Source: Strigamia acuminata
Lineage: Eukaryota > Arthropoda > Chilopoda > Geophilomorpha > Linotaeniidae
Direction: 5' to 3'
Assembly: GCA_949358305.1 (NCBI GenBank)
Contig: OX442315.1
Span: forward strand, 31,398,427 to 31,462,426
Length of the DNA: 64,000 nt
The translations under genes and the position numbers were made by a program. Positions within the stretch are counted from its first letter, which is position 1. Every line of letters begins with the position of its first letter. Positions 35,842 to 47,972 of this stretch are shown piece after piece. The notes under the pieces are model-generated. The model was not told the DNA's origin and searched no databases. It saw only the letters and a list, made by a program, of their open reading frames with translations.

Positions 35842-38219
35842 ATGTTTTATTTTATGTATTTTTGTTTTTTTCAAGGTTTACTTTGTATTGTTCTTGGATT
35901 ACTTTCCGTCTGTTTAGTATCGTGCGAAAAAGAGACAAAAACAGGTAAAAGTGAATTATTTTTATTTAAATTTTTAAATTTTTGTATTTTATTTATTTTA
36001 CATTTTTATTTATTTTAAATTTTTTTTTTTTACTAGAGTGGAATCCATGTTGTTCGTTTCCCTGCCAAAACGGAGGAATTTGTATGACAAAAGGATTTAA
36101 TAATTACATTTGTGATTGCACTTCATTGGATTTTTATGGAGATCACTGCGAGAAACGTAAGAAATATTTCCAAATAATTATTTTATTTTTGTCTTTATGT
36201 AATGGAAACCTCTGAAGGTCAAAACAAACCTATTAAACAGCTTAGTTAAGCAAATACACAGCAACATGTAAAAAAAAACATATATTAATTCTTTATATGA
36301 CATTTTCTATATTTGCAGCCACATTTTTTCGGAAACTAACGGATTCAATTCGCCCATCACGCGAAACATTGCAATATTTAGCCACCCATTTCTCGTCCAT
36401 TTGGTGGTTTGTAAATCGAATCAAACCACTGCATTCCTTTGTGATAAAATACATTTATTTATGTAAGCAATTGTTCAATCCTAAAGCGTCACCTCATGAA
36501 ATGATTACAATGGTTTTTTCTTCTTTTTATAGCTCGCGCCAACATGATTGACTCTCCCGCGAGGTTTATTTCCAGTCACGAATACATCACGATGGATTCC
36601 TATTTCAATACGAGCTATTACGCTCGATCTCTGCCGCCTGTTCCTCGTAAATGCCCGACCCCGATGGGAGTAACTGGAAAAAAAGAGTTGCCAGAAATTG
36701 ATCTCATCATTCAAAAACTATTTCACCGTAAAAAGTTGATTCTTGACCCCCATGGAACCAATTTGCTGTTTGCTTACTACGCGCAGCATTTTACGCATCA
36801 GTTTTTCCGAACTAATTGGGCCGAAGGACCGGGAATAACAACCGGAAGTGAAGGAGTAAATATGTCTAGATTTGTTGTTTGTATTTTTAATTTAATAATA
36901 ATTTTTATTTTATTTGTATAGGTCGATATGACCCATGTTTATGGAAGTGATATTCAAACCCAAAGACAACTTCGAAGTTTTACCGACGGAAAATTGAAAT
37001 TTCAAGTTTTAAATGGCGAAGAATATCCGCCATATTTAAAGGACGCACCCGTACGGATGATGTATCCTCCCGACACACCCGAAGATCAAAAGTTCGCGTT
37101 GGGACATCCGTTTTATGGTCTACTTCCGGGTTTATTTATGTTCGCTACAATTTGGTTGCGCGAGCACAACAGAGTTTGCGATGTTTTACGGAACGAACAT
37201 CCCGAATGGGATGACGAACAGTTGTTTCAAACGGCACGACTTATACTCTTAGGTATACAAAATTTAAATAGATGTTAAAATTTAAATGAGATGATAATTG
37301 ATTAATATTTTGCTGTTTTAAGGCGAAACTCTAAAAATTACCATCGAAGACTATGTCCAACATTTGAGTCAATACTCGTTTAAACTCACATTTGAACCTG
37401 AAATTTTACGCCATCAAAAATTTCAATTTTCTAATCGAATTCGCGTCGAATTTAACCATTTGTATCATTGGCATCCACTCTTTCCTGATCATCTTCGAGT
37501 CAATGGCGAAAATATGAGTCTGGAGTCGATGCTTTATCGAGTGACGCCCGTTTTAAATGTTGGAACCGCAGAATTCGTCAATTCATTGGTCCAACAACCC
37601 GCCGGAGCAGTGAGTAAAATATTTCTTAAATCATATTTATATTTATTTATTTATTTATTTATTAAAATCTTCAGCTTACAAGAAATAATCATGGTATTTT
37701 GTTGCAACCCGTTCTCAAAGGCGCCATCAAACATGGCCGACAACTAAGATTGCAATCGTACAATGAGTACAGAAAGCGATTCGGTCTTGAACCAAAAAAG
37801 TCTTTTTTCGAATTAACAGGTGCGTAGAAATTTTTTTTATTATTTTATTTATAGTTTTATTTACGACTAGAATTTTATTTTTAGGTGATGAGGGAATAGC
37901 GAAGGAATTAGAAGAATTTTACGGATCCGTTGATGCGGTTGAGTTTTATGTCGGTATGCTTATGGAGAGTCCCAGTTATTCGGTGACTCCACCTACGATG
38001 GTGGAAATTGGTGGACCCTATTCCGTGAAGGGACTCATGTCGAATCCAATTTGCAGCCCTTTGTATTGGAAACCGTCGACCTTCGGTGGTGACGTTGGCT
38101 TCGACATAGTGAAAAGTTCGAGTTTAACCAAATTGTTTTGTCAGAATATAAAGGGAAAATGTCCGATAATTTCATTTAAAATTCCTGACGATAAACTGGC
38201 AGCAAACGATGAATTATAG
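35842..38219 (+). CDS. COX: Cyclooxygenase (prostaglandin G/H synthase)
   Basis: Haem enzyme of the ER lumen that converts arachidonate to prostaglandin H2. Exons: 35842-35944, 36037-36156, 36319-36462, 36533-36855, 36922-37252, 37323-37609, 37675-37819, 37885-38219. Phases agree, about 595 aa (human 599-604). Order: signal peptide ([15 protein letters not shown]), EGF-like module ([17 protein letters not shown] to YGDHC), membrane-binding helices ([14 protein letters not shown]), then the peroxidase/cyclooxygenase domain. Key residues by alignment from memory: Arg120 in [10 protein letters not shown], distal His207 in AQHFTHQFF, Tyr385 and proximal His388 in [14 protein letters not shown], Ser530 in GGPYSVKGL, and Val (not Ile) at the COX-2-type position 523 in TMVEIGG. 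The C-terminus is NDEL, a KDEL-like ER signal. The start is the first ATG before the signal peptide; 35854 is an alternative. Confidence 0.95.
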
Positions 38220-39137
38220 CAATAGATTAATTTTAATTTATTAGAAATATATTTTTTATAATTGTGAATGAATGTAGTAGACGCATTTACAAAGTCATGT
38301 TTTGTTGTTTAAATGTCGTGCGCATGCTCACTGCGACTGAAAAAACACTAAATCTGCCGTCATTTTTTAAGTTAAATCGAGACAGATTAAAAAGCAGTTT
38401 AAATATGTTGTTTCAAATGCTGTTCAGTCTAAATTACTTTATGAATGCGCCTAGTGTGTTTTGAAGATAATTTTCAAACAGATATCCAAAGTATGCCATG
38501 TTGTTAAAGATTACGAATTATGTTATCTAATTTTTAGTCTGGATAAAATTCTAATTTATTGTTTTAACATTTCATATCTATTTATTTTTGTATTGTTAGT
38601 TTCTTTGTTTTGTTTTTTTTATATAGGAATTGTTAGCATATTAAAAAGTCTTTTATTTTTATTTTTTATTCCTTTTATGAGTATGAGTGAAATAATCATC
38701 ACATCACATAATGCAACTTTGAGGTTTAGCTGTTTAGCAACAGTTGGCGCTAATTTATAACATAAGCTAAATGATAAAAATTTTGAATAAACCCGTAAAA
38801 TGATAAATATAATAAAAAAAAACAAATAGAAATAAAAAAATTAGCTCGAAATATAAAACTAGAACGCAAACCAACCACCAACCCGACACTCGAATATCAG
38901 ATTTAGAGATTTAATTCAATAGCTTAAATCACCGTTTGCAAATTTCCTCGCCAGAGTCCACGACCACCGCATCTCAGTCTCGTCTCCATCGTCTACAATC
39001 CGCTCTACCCGCCCTATCAGTTTGTGTATATCCAACAGAACCGTAGAACCCGTATCATCCAGTGCGTGTTTCACAACACATTTTCGGGCCTAAGGAACCG
39101 CGCCCGATAGTTCCCGCGATCTGAAAGCGGCACAACA
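38220..39137. other. COX 3' flank and FATP leader
   Basis: After the COX stop, AT-rich 3'UTR-like DNA carries an inverted-repeat element (38275-38455). Towards 38880-39137 the sequence becomes GC-richer and unstructured, consistent with the FATP promoter and 5'UTR. No other coding sequence is supported. Confidence 0.45.
38275..38455. mobile_element. MITE copy B, GCATTCATAAAGT family
   Basis: About 181 bp starting 56 bp after the COX stop codon. The left end is TAGTAGACGCATTTACAAAG and the right end, reverse-complemented, is CACTAGGCGCATTCATAAAG. The internal sequence aligns with copy A at 28521-28723 over most of its length (TGTTTTGTTGTTTAAATGTC, GTGCGCATGC, CACTGCGACTGAAA, AGCAGTTTAAA). It probably lies within the COX 3'UTR. 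Confidence 0.75.
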
Positions 39138-42100
39138 ATGACGAAAGTGAACGATTGCAAACCGAACGGTTTCCGTCGGCAGACCATGTCTCTCCTCGAG
39201 GTTTGTGCCGAACGACCAGTTTTCATGTTTCGCGTGGGAGTGTGGTCAATCGTCATTGCTTTCATTTTATTCTCGCGCACCGCGTTGGCGCTGTATCAAG
39301 GCACGATAATCGCTTTCTCCGTCTACGTCCTCACCGGCGGATGGCGATTTTTATACATATTCATCGTCACTGTGCCCAGGGATGTCAAGTAAGTACGAAA
39401 TATTTAACAAAACATTCGTGGTGATCTCATGCCATACTTTATTCGCTCCCTTGTTTACTTCCGCTTAAGATATGCGCTGAGAAAGAAAGTTGGGTCAGCG
39501 GGGAGATCCATTTCCCCAGTTTCGTTTTTCTTTGGGTTATTTGGGACGTTGAATTGTTTCGAAATCGAATCTTTTCTTCATTTTATTTATTTACATCACG
39601 CGCCATATTTTTTTTGACATATTTTATTTTTTTTTAAACTTTTTGTCATATCTGGATTAAAAATAGATAGAAATTTGATTGGTTTGAACGAACATCGGGT
39701 GATTTTTGTTGATGTCAATATTCCAGTGATAAGGTGATTTCACGTGGGAGTTACTCATTTGAATGGAGTTTGTCTATTGTGAAATTGTAACACACAGGAA
39801 GGAATTGAGATTGTTCATTTAATCCCACATCGGCTGTTGGGTTTAGATTTCATGTCACAATTTGATGTAATTTGATGTAGGCATTTGATCTTGTTCAACC
39901 AGACAGAGAAAAAAGAATAAAAATATAGTTAAAACTGATGATTTGATGGTTTTAAATTGGAAATTGAATTGTTTTGTGGAAATAGGTTAGAGACAGCATA
40001 AAGGCGTCCATTGTTTGTTTTGGTTTGTTTGTTTATATTTTGAAGGGTTGTTGACATTCGATTAATACTTTAGCAATGTTTGTACGTTGGATTTAATGCA
40101 TTTCATTTGATGAATCCGTATAGAAGTCTTTTTGAGTGTGAAATTACGACATATGGTCGGAGTTGGAATGGACGTGGTTTGAAATTTGAATGCGGTTGCC
40201 ATTGCCGCGGCAAGTCGACCGCGTGAGAACATGAACACCGGCGGTTTGACAAATTTTGTATTTGTTTCAAAAAACACTTTGTTAGTTCATTTTTTTTTTT
40301 AATCGGTTAATTGTTTTTTTTAATAGGTATAATTGGGTTTTTTTTTAATAGGTTGTGATTTTCACGTTAAAATATAAATCTACATTATGTTTAGAAGCAT
40401 TAAGCCTAAAAGCTATTGAAATAACAGTCGGAAAAAAGTGGATTCGCATTCTGGAAATTGTATTGCTAAAATTGTATTGTAAAACCTTTTCATAAAACAG
40501 CTGGTTTAGAATTTATTTTAATAAATGTATGTCTGTAATGCATTTTGTGTCGGAACATCTCTTATCAGGAAATGGAAATGCAGAGCTTGATTGACTCGAA
40601 AAAGTTTACTTTTATTCAGTATAAACAAACTCGCTGAATTCTATTCTAGTCTTATCAACAGTACATAAGGATAAATAGCAAATTAAACGTTTTAAGAACA
40701 TTTTAGGTTGTAATTTCCATTGATTATATTTATTTGTTTGTGTACTCTAAATTTTATTGTCTCTTTTTCCTTGTTTCATGCTTTTATTCGTACAAAAGAG
40801 AGGTTTTGTGACGCGAATTCGCTATATTTGCCAACTTGCGTGGAATTTACTTTTACTCGTCTAGGTTTTTGCCCGTTCCGCTAGGTCGTGTTTTCGTTTT
40901 TTAAATCAGTTTCGTTTTTTATTTCGTATTCACGATTCGTCTTTTCTTTTCTTTTTGCCCTTTTTTTGGCCTAATTTTCTTCGATTTTAATTTAAAAAAT
41001 GCAAAAAATTTAGAAAATTTAAAAAAGTTGCTTCGTCATTGCGCCACGATATTCTGCACTTTAGTTTGTATCAGATTACATGTCTAGTCTTGAGTTACAG
41101 GTAAGAAACAAAGGCTACAGATACGAATCGGGAAAATGTCACACACACACACAAAAAAAAATCTGTCTACGTGAAAACGAGATAAATGATAGCATGATAT
41201 GCGTGAATTTTAGTATAAAAATGAGTTAAAATTTAATTCATTCATGAGATCAAAATGGGAGCTCAAAAGGACAAAAAAAATATTTTCTTTTGGAAAAAAA
41301 AACACAAATGGCAACAGGAAGCCACACAAAATACTATCAAAGTTAGAAATCGGTGGTTACAATTGGATCATTGCCAAAATGTAATCAAAAATTCAAAACT
41401 TCAAAAACAATTAGCATTTTTGCGTGTAATCCAAAATAAACTTGAGTAAAATTCCATTTTGAAAGTGAAATTTTTTTTCGTTTTCTCTCCCTTCGCTTTC
41501 ACCATAGGGGGAATTAATGATCGCAATAAAAAACGTATTTGCACGGTATTTGGGCCAGTTTCTTGTATTTAACACCATTAGTACGCGGACATATGGGTCA
41601 TTGCGGATGTTGACCTACACCTCCAGGGGAAGAATATGAAGTGGTGGCAAAAATTTCACTGCTATGGCCACGGGATTCAAAGTTAGTGCAATCCCGATGC
41701 AATGGAGAGGCTCGATTTGTTTTTAACGTGCTTTTTGACCTAGAAAAGAAGAGGAGGAAAAAATTAAAGAAAAAATAGGCTTATTTGTATTGTTATTGTT
41801 ATACGGCGCTTTGTTCTATGGCTGCGATCATATTTGATGTTGTTACGAATAAATATAAGGAAATAATGCTCGTGGAAAGCACGTTGACTTTGTTCGTGCG
41901 TTTGAGGAAAGAAAATGGAGAGCAATAATAAAAAATATTGTTTTTTTTAAATATATGTTTGAAAAATTCTCTAAGAGGAAGTGATTTTTCTATCAATAGT
42001 TTGATTTAGTTCAAGTTTTATTGATATAAAAATCAACTTCCTGAGATAATTATTTTTTCTTGATGCTTGTGATTAAGACATGAATCTAATTGATGGTTTT

Positions 42101-44995
42101 ATTCGATTTATTTGATTTATTTTAGGGGTTTGATGCGATATGTGGAGTTGAAATGGTACATGAAGAGATGCAGTCGTCTAAACGCAACAGTGACGTCGGA
42201 ATTCGCCGAGATTGTACGAAAATATCCGAATAAAGAGTGTTTTTTGCACGAAGATCGAACATGGACGTTCAAAATGGTAAATGGCCGAGTGAAATTTTCA
42301 CAAAAAAAACTTGTTTGAAGCGTGTACGTGTGAAAATTGAATATAATTTACTTGACGAAATTAATGAAAAATTTCTTTTTTTTGTGACATTTAGGTTGAC
42401 GAATTTTCAAATCGGGTGGCAAACGTCTTCATCAAAGCTGGATACCGTAAAGGAGACGTTGTGGCACTCTTGATGGAGTCGAGTCCAGAATATGTTGGCA
42501 TATGGCTGGGTTTAGCCAAGGTAGGCATTTGTAGCGCTCTCATCAACTATAATCTTCGGCAAAAACCGCTTATTCATAGCATAACCGTCTCAGAAGCCAA
42601 AGTTCTTATATTTGGCAAAGAGTTCATCGATGGTAAGCATTTAGATGGGAAATTTGTGTAATAAATGTTTTAAAAATTCAATTTCTTTCAGTTGTCAAGG
42701 AAGTTCAAGGCCCTCTTAATCATGATTTCAAATATTATTGTTTTGGTGAATTTGATTCGAGCGTTATTACCGCTCAGCCGTTAAGTAAATGTTTAGAAGA
42801 AAGTTCGATTATGCCGCCTCCGTTGGTGTTTTGTAATCAAAAAGGTGATAATTTGTTTAAATTTAATTTAATTTGGAAATATTTTAACTGATTTCAATTG
42901 AAATTCGTTGTTATTATATTTCTTCGATATTTTTTCGTTTAGTTTTTAACGTTTTGCTCTTCTTTTGCAGATAGGTTAATGTACATTTACACATCTGGCA
43001 CAACTGGTCTTCCTAAACCAGCTATCATTCACCACGCTCGGTATGTTAGACTATGATTGTTATTATTGTTTTTATGGGTTTATTTCTATTTCTTATTTTT
43101 TATTTATATTTATAGTTATATTTTTATATCCGCTGGCATCCGAATAATGATGCATATTCGATTTAATGATGTTATATATACACCACTTCCACTGTATCAT
43201 TCTGCTGGTGGTGTGATGGGAATCGGTCAAGCTGTTCTCGCCGGAAGTACCGTTGTCATAAGGAGTAAATTCTCCGCCAGCAAATATTGGGATGATTGTA
43301 TCAAGTATAATTGCACGGTAAAGTTATCTTTAATGATTTTATTTTGATTTATTTTGATTTATTTTGATTTATTTTGATTATTTTGATTTATTTTGATTAT
43401 TTTGATTTATTTTGATTATTTTGATTTATTTTGATTATTTTGATTTATTTTGATTATTTTGATTTATTTTGATTATTTTGATTTATTTTAAGGTGGCTCA
43501 ATACATCGGTGAAATTTGCCGATATCTCTTAGCGTCGCCGGCTAAATTGACCGACACCGAGCACAGAGTCCGACTGATCTTTGGAAATGGTTTGCGATCT
43601 CAAATTTGGAAGTCGTTCGTAGGAAGATTTCGTGTTAAAGAAATCGGGGAGATATACGGCTCCACCGAAGGAAATGCAAACATTGGTACATAGCAGATTT
43701 CAATACGAAATTGTCTTAAAATCATTTTATTTTAATTTTAATTTTTTTTTATTTAAGTAAATATTGATAACCAGCCAAACGCAGTTGGGTTTGTATCTCG
43801 AATTGCACCGTGGGCGTACCCTGTGACTCTAATCAAAATAGACAAAGACACGAACGAACCGTTAAGAGATAAAAATGGTCTTTGCATTCAGTGCAAACCT
43901 GGTAACAACAAATAAGAAATATCCCAAACAAAGTATACAGTTTTAAAAATTATTTCAATATAGATGAACCTGGCGAATTCGTGGGTAAAATTATTAATTC
44001 GGATCCAGTTAGGGATTTTTCGGGATACGTGAACGAAAGAGCAACGGAAAAGAAAATTGTTCATAGTGTTTTTAGAAAGGGTGATACGGCATTCTTGTCT
44101 GGTAAATATCTCGATTTGCGAGTGATAAATGATGATTGACTCAATTTAACTCAAATTTTTTCATCGTAGGTGATTTGTTGGTTATGGATGACTTCGGTTA
44201 TATTTATTTTAAAGATCGGTTAGGAGACACGTACAGATGGCGTGGTGAAAATGTTAGCACGATAGAAGTGGAAGGAGTTATTATTAGTGTTATTGGACTT
44301 AAGGAGTGTACGGTTTATGGAGTCGAAGTGCCTGGTATTGGTTTAATGTTGTTTTCTGTTGGGAGCAATTGATCGATTTTTTTTTTCATTTTGTTTGTTG
44401 TAGGGTGTGAAGGGAGAGCTGGAATGGCGGCAATTTTTGACATAGATAATACGCTTGACTTAAAAGCACTTGCAAGTGGTGTTTATGAGTCGTTACCTTT
44501 TTATGCGCGGCCATTGTTTGTGAGGATTGTGACGGAAGTTGACATGACAGGTAAAAAATAGATAAAGATTTTTAATAATTGTTGCATGATCGAATCACAC
44601 ATTGCTTTGAAAATACAAAACACTTGAAAATTGTTTGACTTGTTTTAAAAAAAAATACCCTGCAAACAACAAAACATGTTTAAATACATTTTATCCATAC
44701 GTTTATGAATGTGCTTAGTGTTTAGTTTATCAAAAATTTGTCAAAATTGAACGAAGTTGGTCCAAATGTCAAAATTTGTTGGAATGTGTTTAAAAAAAGT
44801 CTCAAATTGTTAATTCTCTCGATTTGCTTTCCAGGTACATACAAACTAAGAAAAGTGGATTTTCAAAAACAAGGAATGGATCCAAAAGTGATTAAAAAAG
44901 ACAAGCTTTTTTATTTGAATGCAAAAAGCAACCAGTACCAAGTTCTCGACGAAGAAGTTTACGAAAACATATGTAATGGAAAAATTCGACTTTGA
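39138..44995 (+). CDS. Fatp: Long-chain fatty acid transport protein (SLC27A/FATP)
   Basis: Membrane acyl-CoA synthetase that drives fatty-acid uptake by CoA activation. Exons: 39138-39388, 42126-42276, 42395-42632, 42692-42844, 42971-43040, 43116-43317, 43493-43685, 43758-43901, 43964-44101, 44170-44334, 44404-44550, 44835-44995. Phases agree, about 670 aa, near FATP1/FATP4 size. The first exon encodes hydrophobic membrane segments ([27 protein letters not shown]). The AMP-binding motif is [14 protein letters not shown] (exon 5). The FATP/VLACS motif is EIYGSTEGN (exon 7), followed by [20 protein letters not shown] and EVEG (exon 10) and the C-terminal [12 protein letters not shown]. Intron 1 is 2.7 kb, the longest here, and suits regulatory use. 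Similarity is strongest to the FATP1/4 branch, but subtype is not resolved. Confidence 0.94.
39389..42125. other. FATP intron 1 (2.7 kb)
   Basis: No additional gene is supported. The frame at 41255-41449 (+) is Lys/Gln-rich, starts within A-rich DNA and has no domain. A short GC-richer patch at about 40140-40245 is open on the minus strand but unrecognised. Confidence 0.5.
43328..43490 (+). repeat. TTTTGATTTA/TTTTGATTA array abutting a splice acceptor
   Basis: FATP intron 6 consists almost entirely of 15 or so copies of 9-11 bp units (ATTTTGATTT, ATTTTGATT). The array runs directly into the acceptor ATTTATTTTAAG at 43481-43492, so the repeat itself supplies the pyrimidine-rich tract of the acceptor. 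Confidence 0.92.
44672..44720. mobile_element. MITE fragment C, GCATTCATAAAGT family
   Basis: Within the last FATP intron, the sequence AAACATGTTTAAATAC and then GTTTATGAATGTGCTTAGTG (ending at 44720) resembles the right end of copies A and B (CTTTATGAATGCACTTAGTG). No left end is found, so this is a fragment or a strongly diverged copy. Confidence 0.45.
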
Positions 44996-47512
44996 TGTGC
45001 ATTCTATTATTTCTACTATAAATAATGAACGAACAAAACAAAGCATTGCTTTCTGTTTATTCTCTCTTTTTTTGTTGTACAGTATTTAAAAATATATATA
45101 ATTGGGGGCAAACAAGGTATCAAATCTTCTCAAAGAAGAGTTCCTGTTTTTGATGAGCAAAACATAAAGTGTGCTTGTTTTTAATGTAATTAAGCGAGCA
45201 AATTTGCTTAAGCGAAAAACTGTACATTCCAAAGGTTGGTTGGATTTTTTTTTTTAAATATGTATTTGTGTTTAGATCGATCACATTTCGATATAACACC
45301 GTAATTTGCTTGACTTTTATAGATTATACGTTTAGTAATGAAGGAAACCTTCGAGTAAGGGCCTCGAATTATAAAGAATAATTTATCTGTACCACTCTGC
45401 ACTATTAAACAACCTTTACATTTAATTTTATGCTATTTCACTTAGGTTATGACTTATGTACCGTAGTTTTGTTATTGCTTCCGCTGTTTACCTAGTAAAT
45501 GCTTTTTTGAGCAAGGCACCATCTTGTTACGCGATAATGAAATTGTGTAGTTCCTTAAATATTTTTTTATTACCGTAAGTGAAAAAAAAATTATTAAATT
45601 TTGCCATAAATGCACCAATGACTTTGCAAAGTTAGATTTACACCTGTAGTACCGGAGGTTTATTTATTTCTGATGGTACTTGAAGCAAAAAATTGTTTAC
45701 TTGTAGTTTACATGTACGTAAACACAAATTTGAGGGTTATAAAACGTTTTTTTATTATGTCAAATGTATGTTTTAAGTACATGTGAACTACAGAACATTA
45801 GGTGACGTATTATGTGACAAAATGCGTCATAACAGCCAAAGTTGATTTTGTTTTGAAGATTGAATGCATCAATTGTTTTTTCTGCCACAAAGAGTTGGAT
45901 TGCTGCCATAAAGATAATAAAATTAGATATACCAAAATGTTCAATTTTTATTAATGATTTTATTGATGGTTATCGTAAATTGAATTTTCGTGTGTGGAAA
46001 TTTATTTTTTACGAAGAAATTTTGAAGATTGTGTGAAATTTGATTGTAAATATTTGAATAGCAAAAGATTGTGCAATGGATTAAGTTTTTTTTTTATTTG
46101 TTTGCAATGGTGGTACAAGAAAAAAGTTGCGTTGAATTATTAATATACCATTTAAAACCATTTTTGTTTTTGCTGTGTGCGCTCTGTGTGTATTTTTGTG
46201 AATTGATAAGCCAAAAAATAGTTGATAATCATATTTTTTCACAGTAAATTGTTGATATAGGCTTTTATTTGTTGCAATAATTTTCCAGTTGTGTACAGAT
46301 TGTAATATTTTTTTCTATTAAAATTGGAAGATGAAGAAATGTGGACTCGACCACTCATGTTGAATAATCTACACAGAAATCTAAATACATTATCGATTAA
46401 TTTTTATTATGCAGAATTGAAATTAGGTAAGTTGGAGAAGGAAATGTTGAACGAGATAAAGAAACATTGAAATGTTCCGTTTATCTAAAGATAATGTGCC
46501 TTAGAACACAATGAGGAATTTTATTCCACTCACAAAGCAAAAGAAAAAAATTTAAATACAATAATTTTTATATATTGACAAATTGGCTAAGGCATGTGGT
46601 TTGATAAAAATGAAATATTGAAATATATAAAAATTTAAATCGAAAGAAAATTTGAAATAACGCAATACCGGTAAAATACTGTTTTTTTCCCCTTCTGCAT
46701 TTTTAATTTATGGTGTGTCAATCCTACATGTTGGGAAATGCTCAATTTATTTCTTCAGATTCGGAAATGGCGGTCAAACTATTATTCCAGTATACTTGCG
46801 AGTTTAGCATTATAAAACCAAGTTCAAGTTCAGTTGTGAGTTTGGATTCGATTCCACAAGTTTTAAAGTGAACTATTCATTTAATTAACATAATTTATTC
46901 TGACTATACACGCTAAAATTACTATTGGTGCTTGGATTGAAGATTGGACAAAAAAAATGCTTTAAAAGTTTAAAAGCCATTATCGGACGGAAATTCTGTC
47001 CCAACACAATTATACTGGAATATGGAGTGGGATGGGATAGCGAAACAAGTTATAAATATCGTTGTCTTAACTTTCTCTCTCGTCATGCTGACAGATATCA
47101 AATTATCTGAAAATGACTCGATTTTATTTGATAAAACCTTGATCAAATATCTTAGAGACATGAGTACATCTCTTATCAAAAATCCAACTTTTATTTAATT
47201 ATTTTTACAAAACGCGATTTCTCATTTAACAGGTTTCAATTTCATGTTTAAACAACACGCGACCCACTTTTACAGTGTTTATTTACTTTTTCCCATCAAT
47301 GTACATGTACCTTGACTACTAATAGCTAAAATGGCAAACAAGTTTACCATGTGTAGGCCGAACTGACGTCAGACTTGGGTCACCAATATTTTTAGCCATG
47401 ACGTCCACAAACCCAAAGCGTCATCTGGTGATCGTTTTTGACGATAACAACAAACCCAAAAACAAAAAACCTGCTTTTCACGTTTTTCCCAACCAACTTT
47501 ATATACATAAAT
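44996..47512. other. Intergenic region FATP/sulfiredoxin
   Basis: About 2.5 kb of AT-rich DNA with no supportable gene. AATAAT/AATAAA words at 45022-45050 may mark the FATP 3' end. The frame at 46925-47110 (+) has no recognisable domain. Confidence 0.5.
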
Positions 47513-47972
47513 CTACTTGAGATCAGGCGTGGAAGCCCCGAGATAAAACGACAAATCGCGAACAGTGGATTTAACCAACTTGGCCGGAATTGCCGCTCTC
47601 CGCAGCCTTCGATGCGCCTCCCATCGGTGACAACCTCCGAAAGCGTAGTAATAATCGCCGCCTTCACGACCCGTAATCCACAGAACATCGATGGGGGGCA
47701 CCGTGCAGCATTTCTCGACGTCCTACCAATGGTGTAAGAATTATCAAACCGAGTGAGTAATCAAATTTACCATTTCCACACCACACCACGCATACCGTAA
47801 GTGTCTGCATTAAACTTTGCACTTTTGTTTCATCAAGCACGGAAGGAATTGGTCGTGTCACAACATCCATCGGAATGTTATGAATTGTGTTTATATTGGT
47901 GCTGTGAATACTCGTTGATGTCATTGTCATCAGTCGGTATAGAACAAACAGTCGGGAGCAACGAAACGACAT
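47513..47972 (-). CDS. SRXN1: Sulfiredoxin
   Basis: ATP-dependent enzyme that rescues peroxiredoxin from the inactive sulfinic-acid form. Two exons: 47796-47972 and 47513-47722, joined at CTTACG followed by GTATGCG on the minus strand, about 128 aa. Family signatures are [37 protein letters not shown], the catalytic cysteine in [12 protein letters not shown], and YLGASTPDL at the C-terminus. Starting at ATG 47972 gives an N-terminal [20 protein letters not shown], which is basic, hydroxylated and without acids, like a mitochondrial presequence. Starting at ATG 47930 gives a 114-aa form without it. A plus-strand open frame covers the same bases and is a shadow. Confidence 0.9.

Noticed and set aside
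41255..41449. Lys/Gln-rich 64-codon frame in FATP intron 1
   Set aside because: Composition follows the A-rich DNA; no domain, no splice context, no neighbours.
47438..47737. 99-codon plus-strand open frame
   Set aside because: It is antisense to the second sulfiredoxin exon, whose family motifs are unmistakable.
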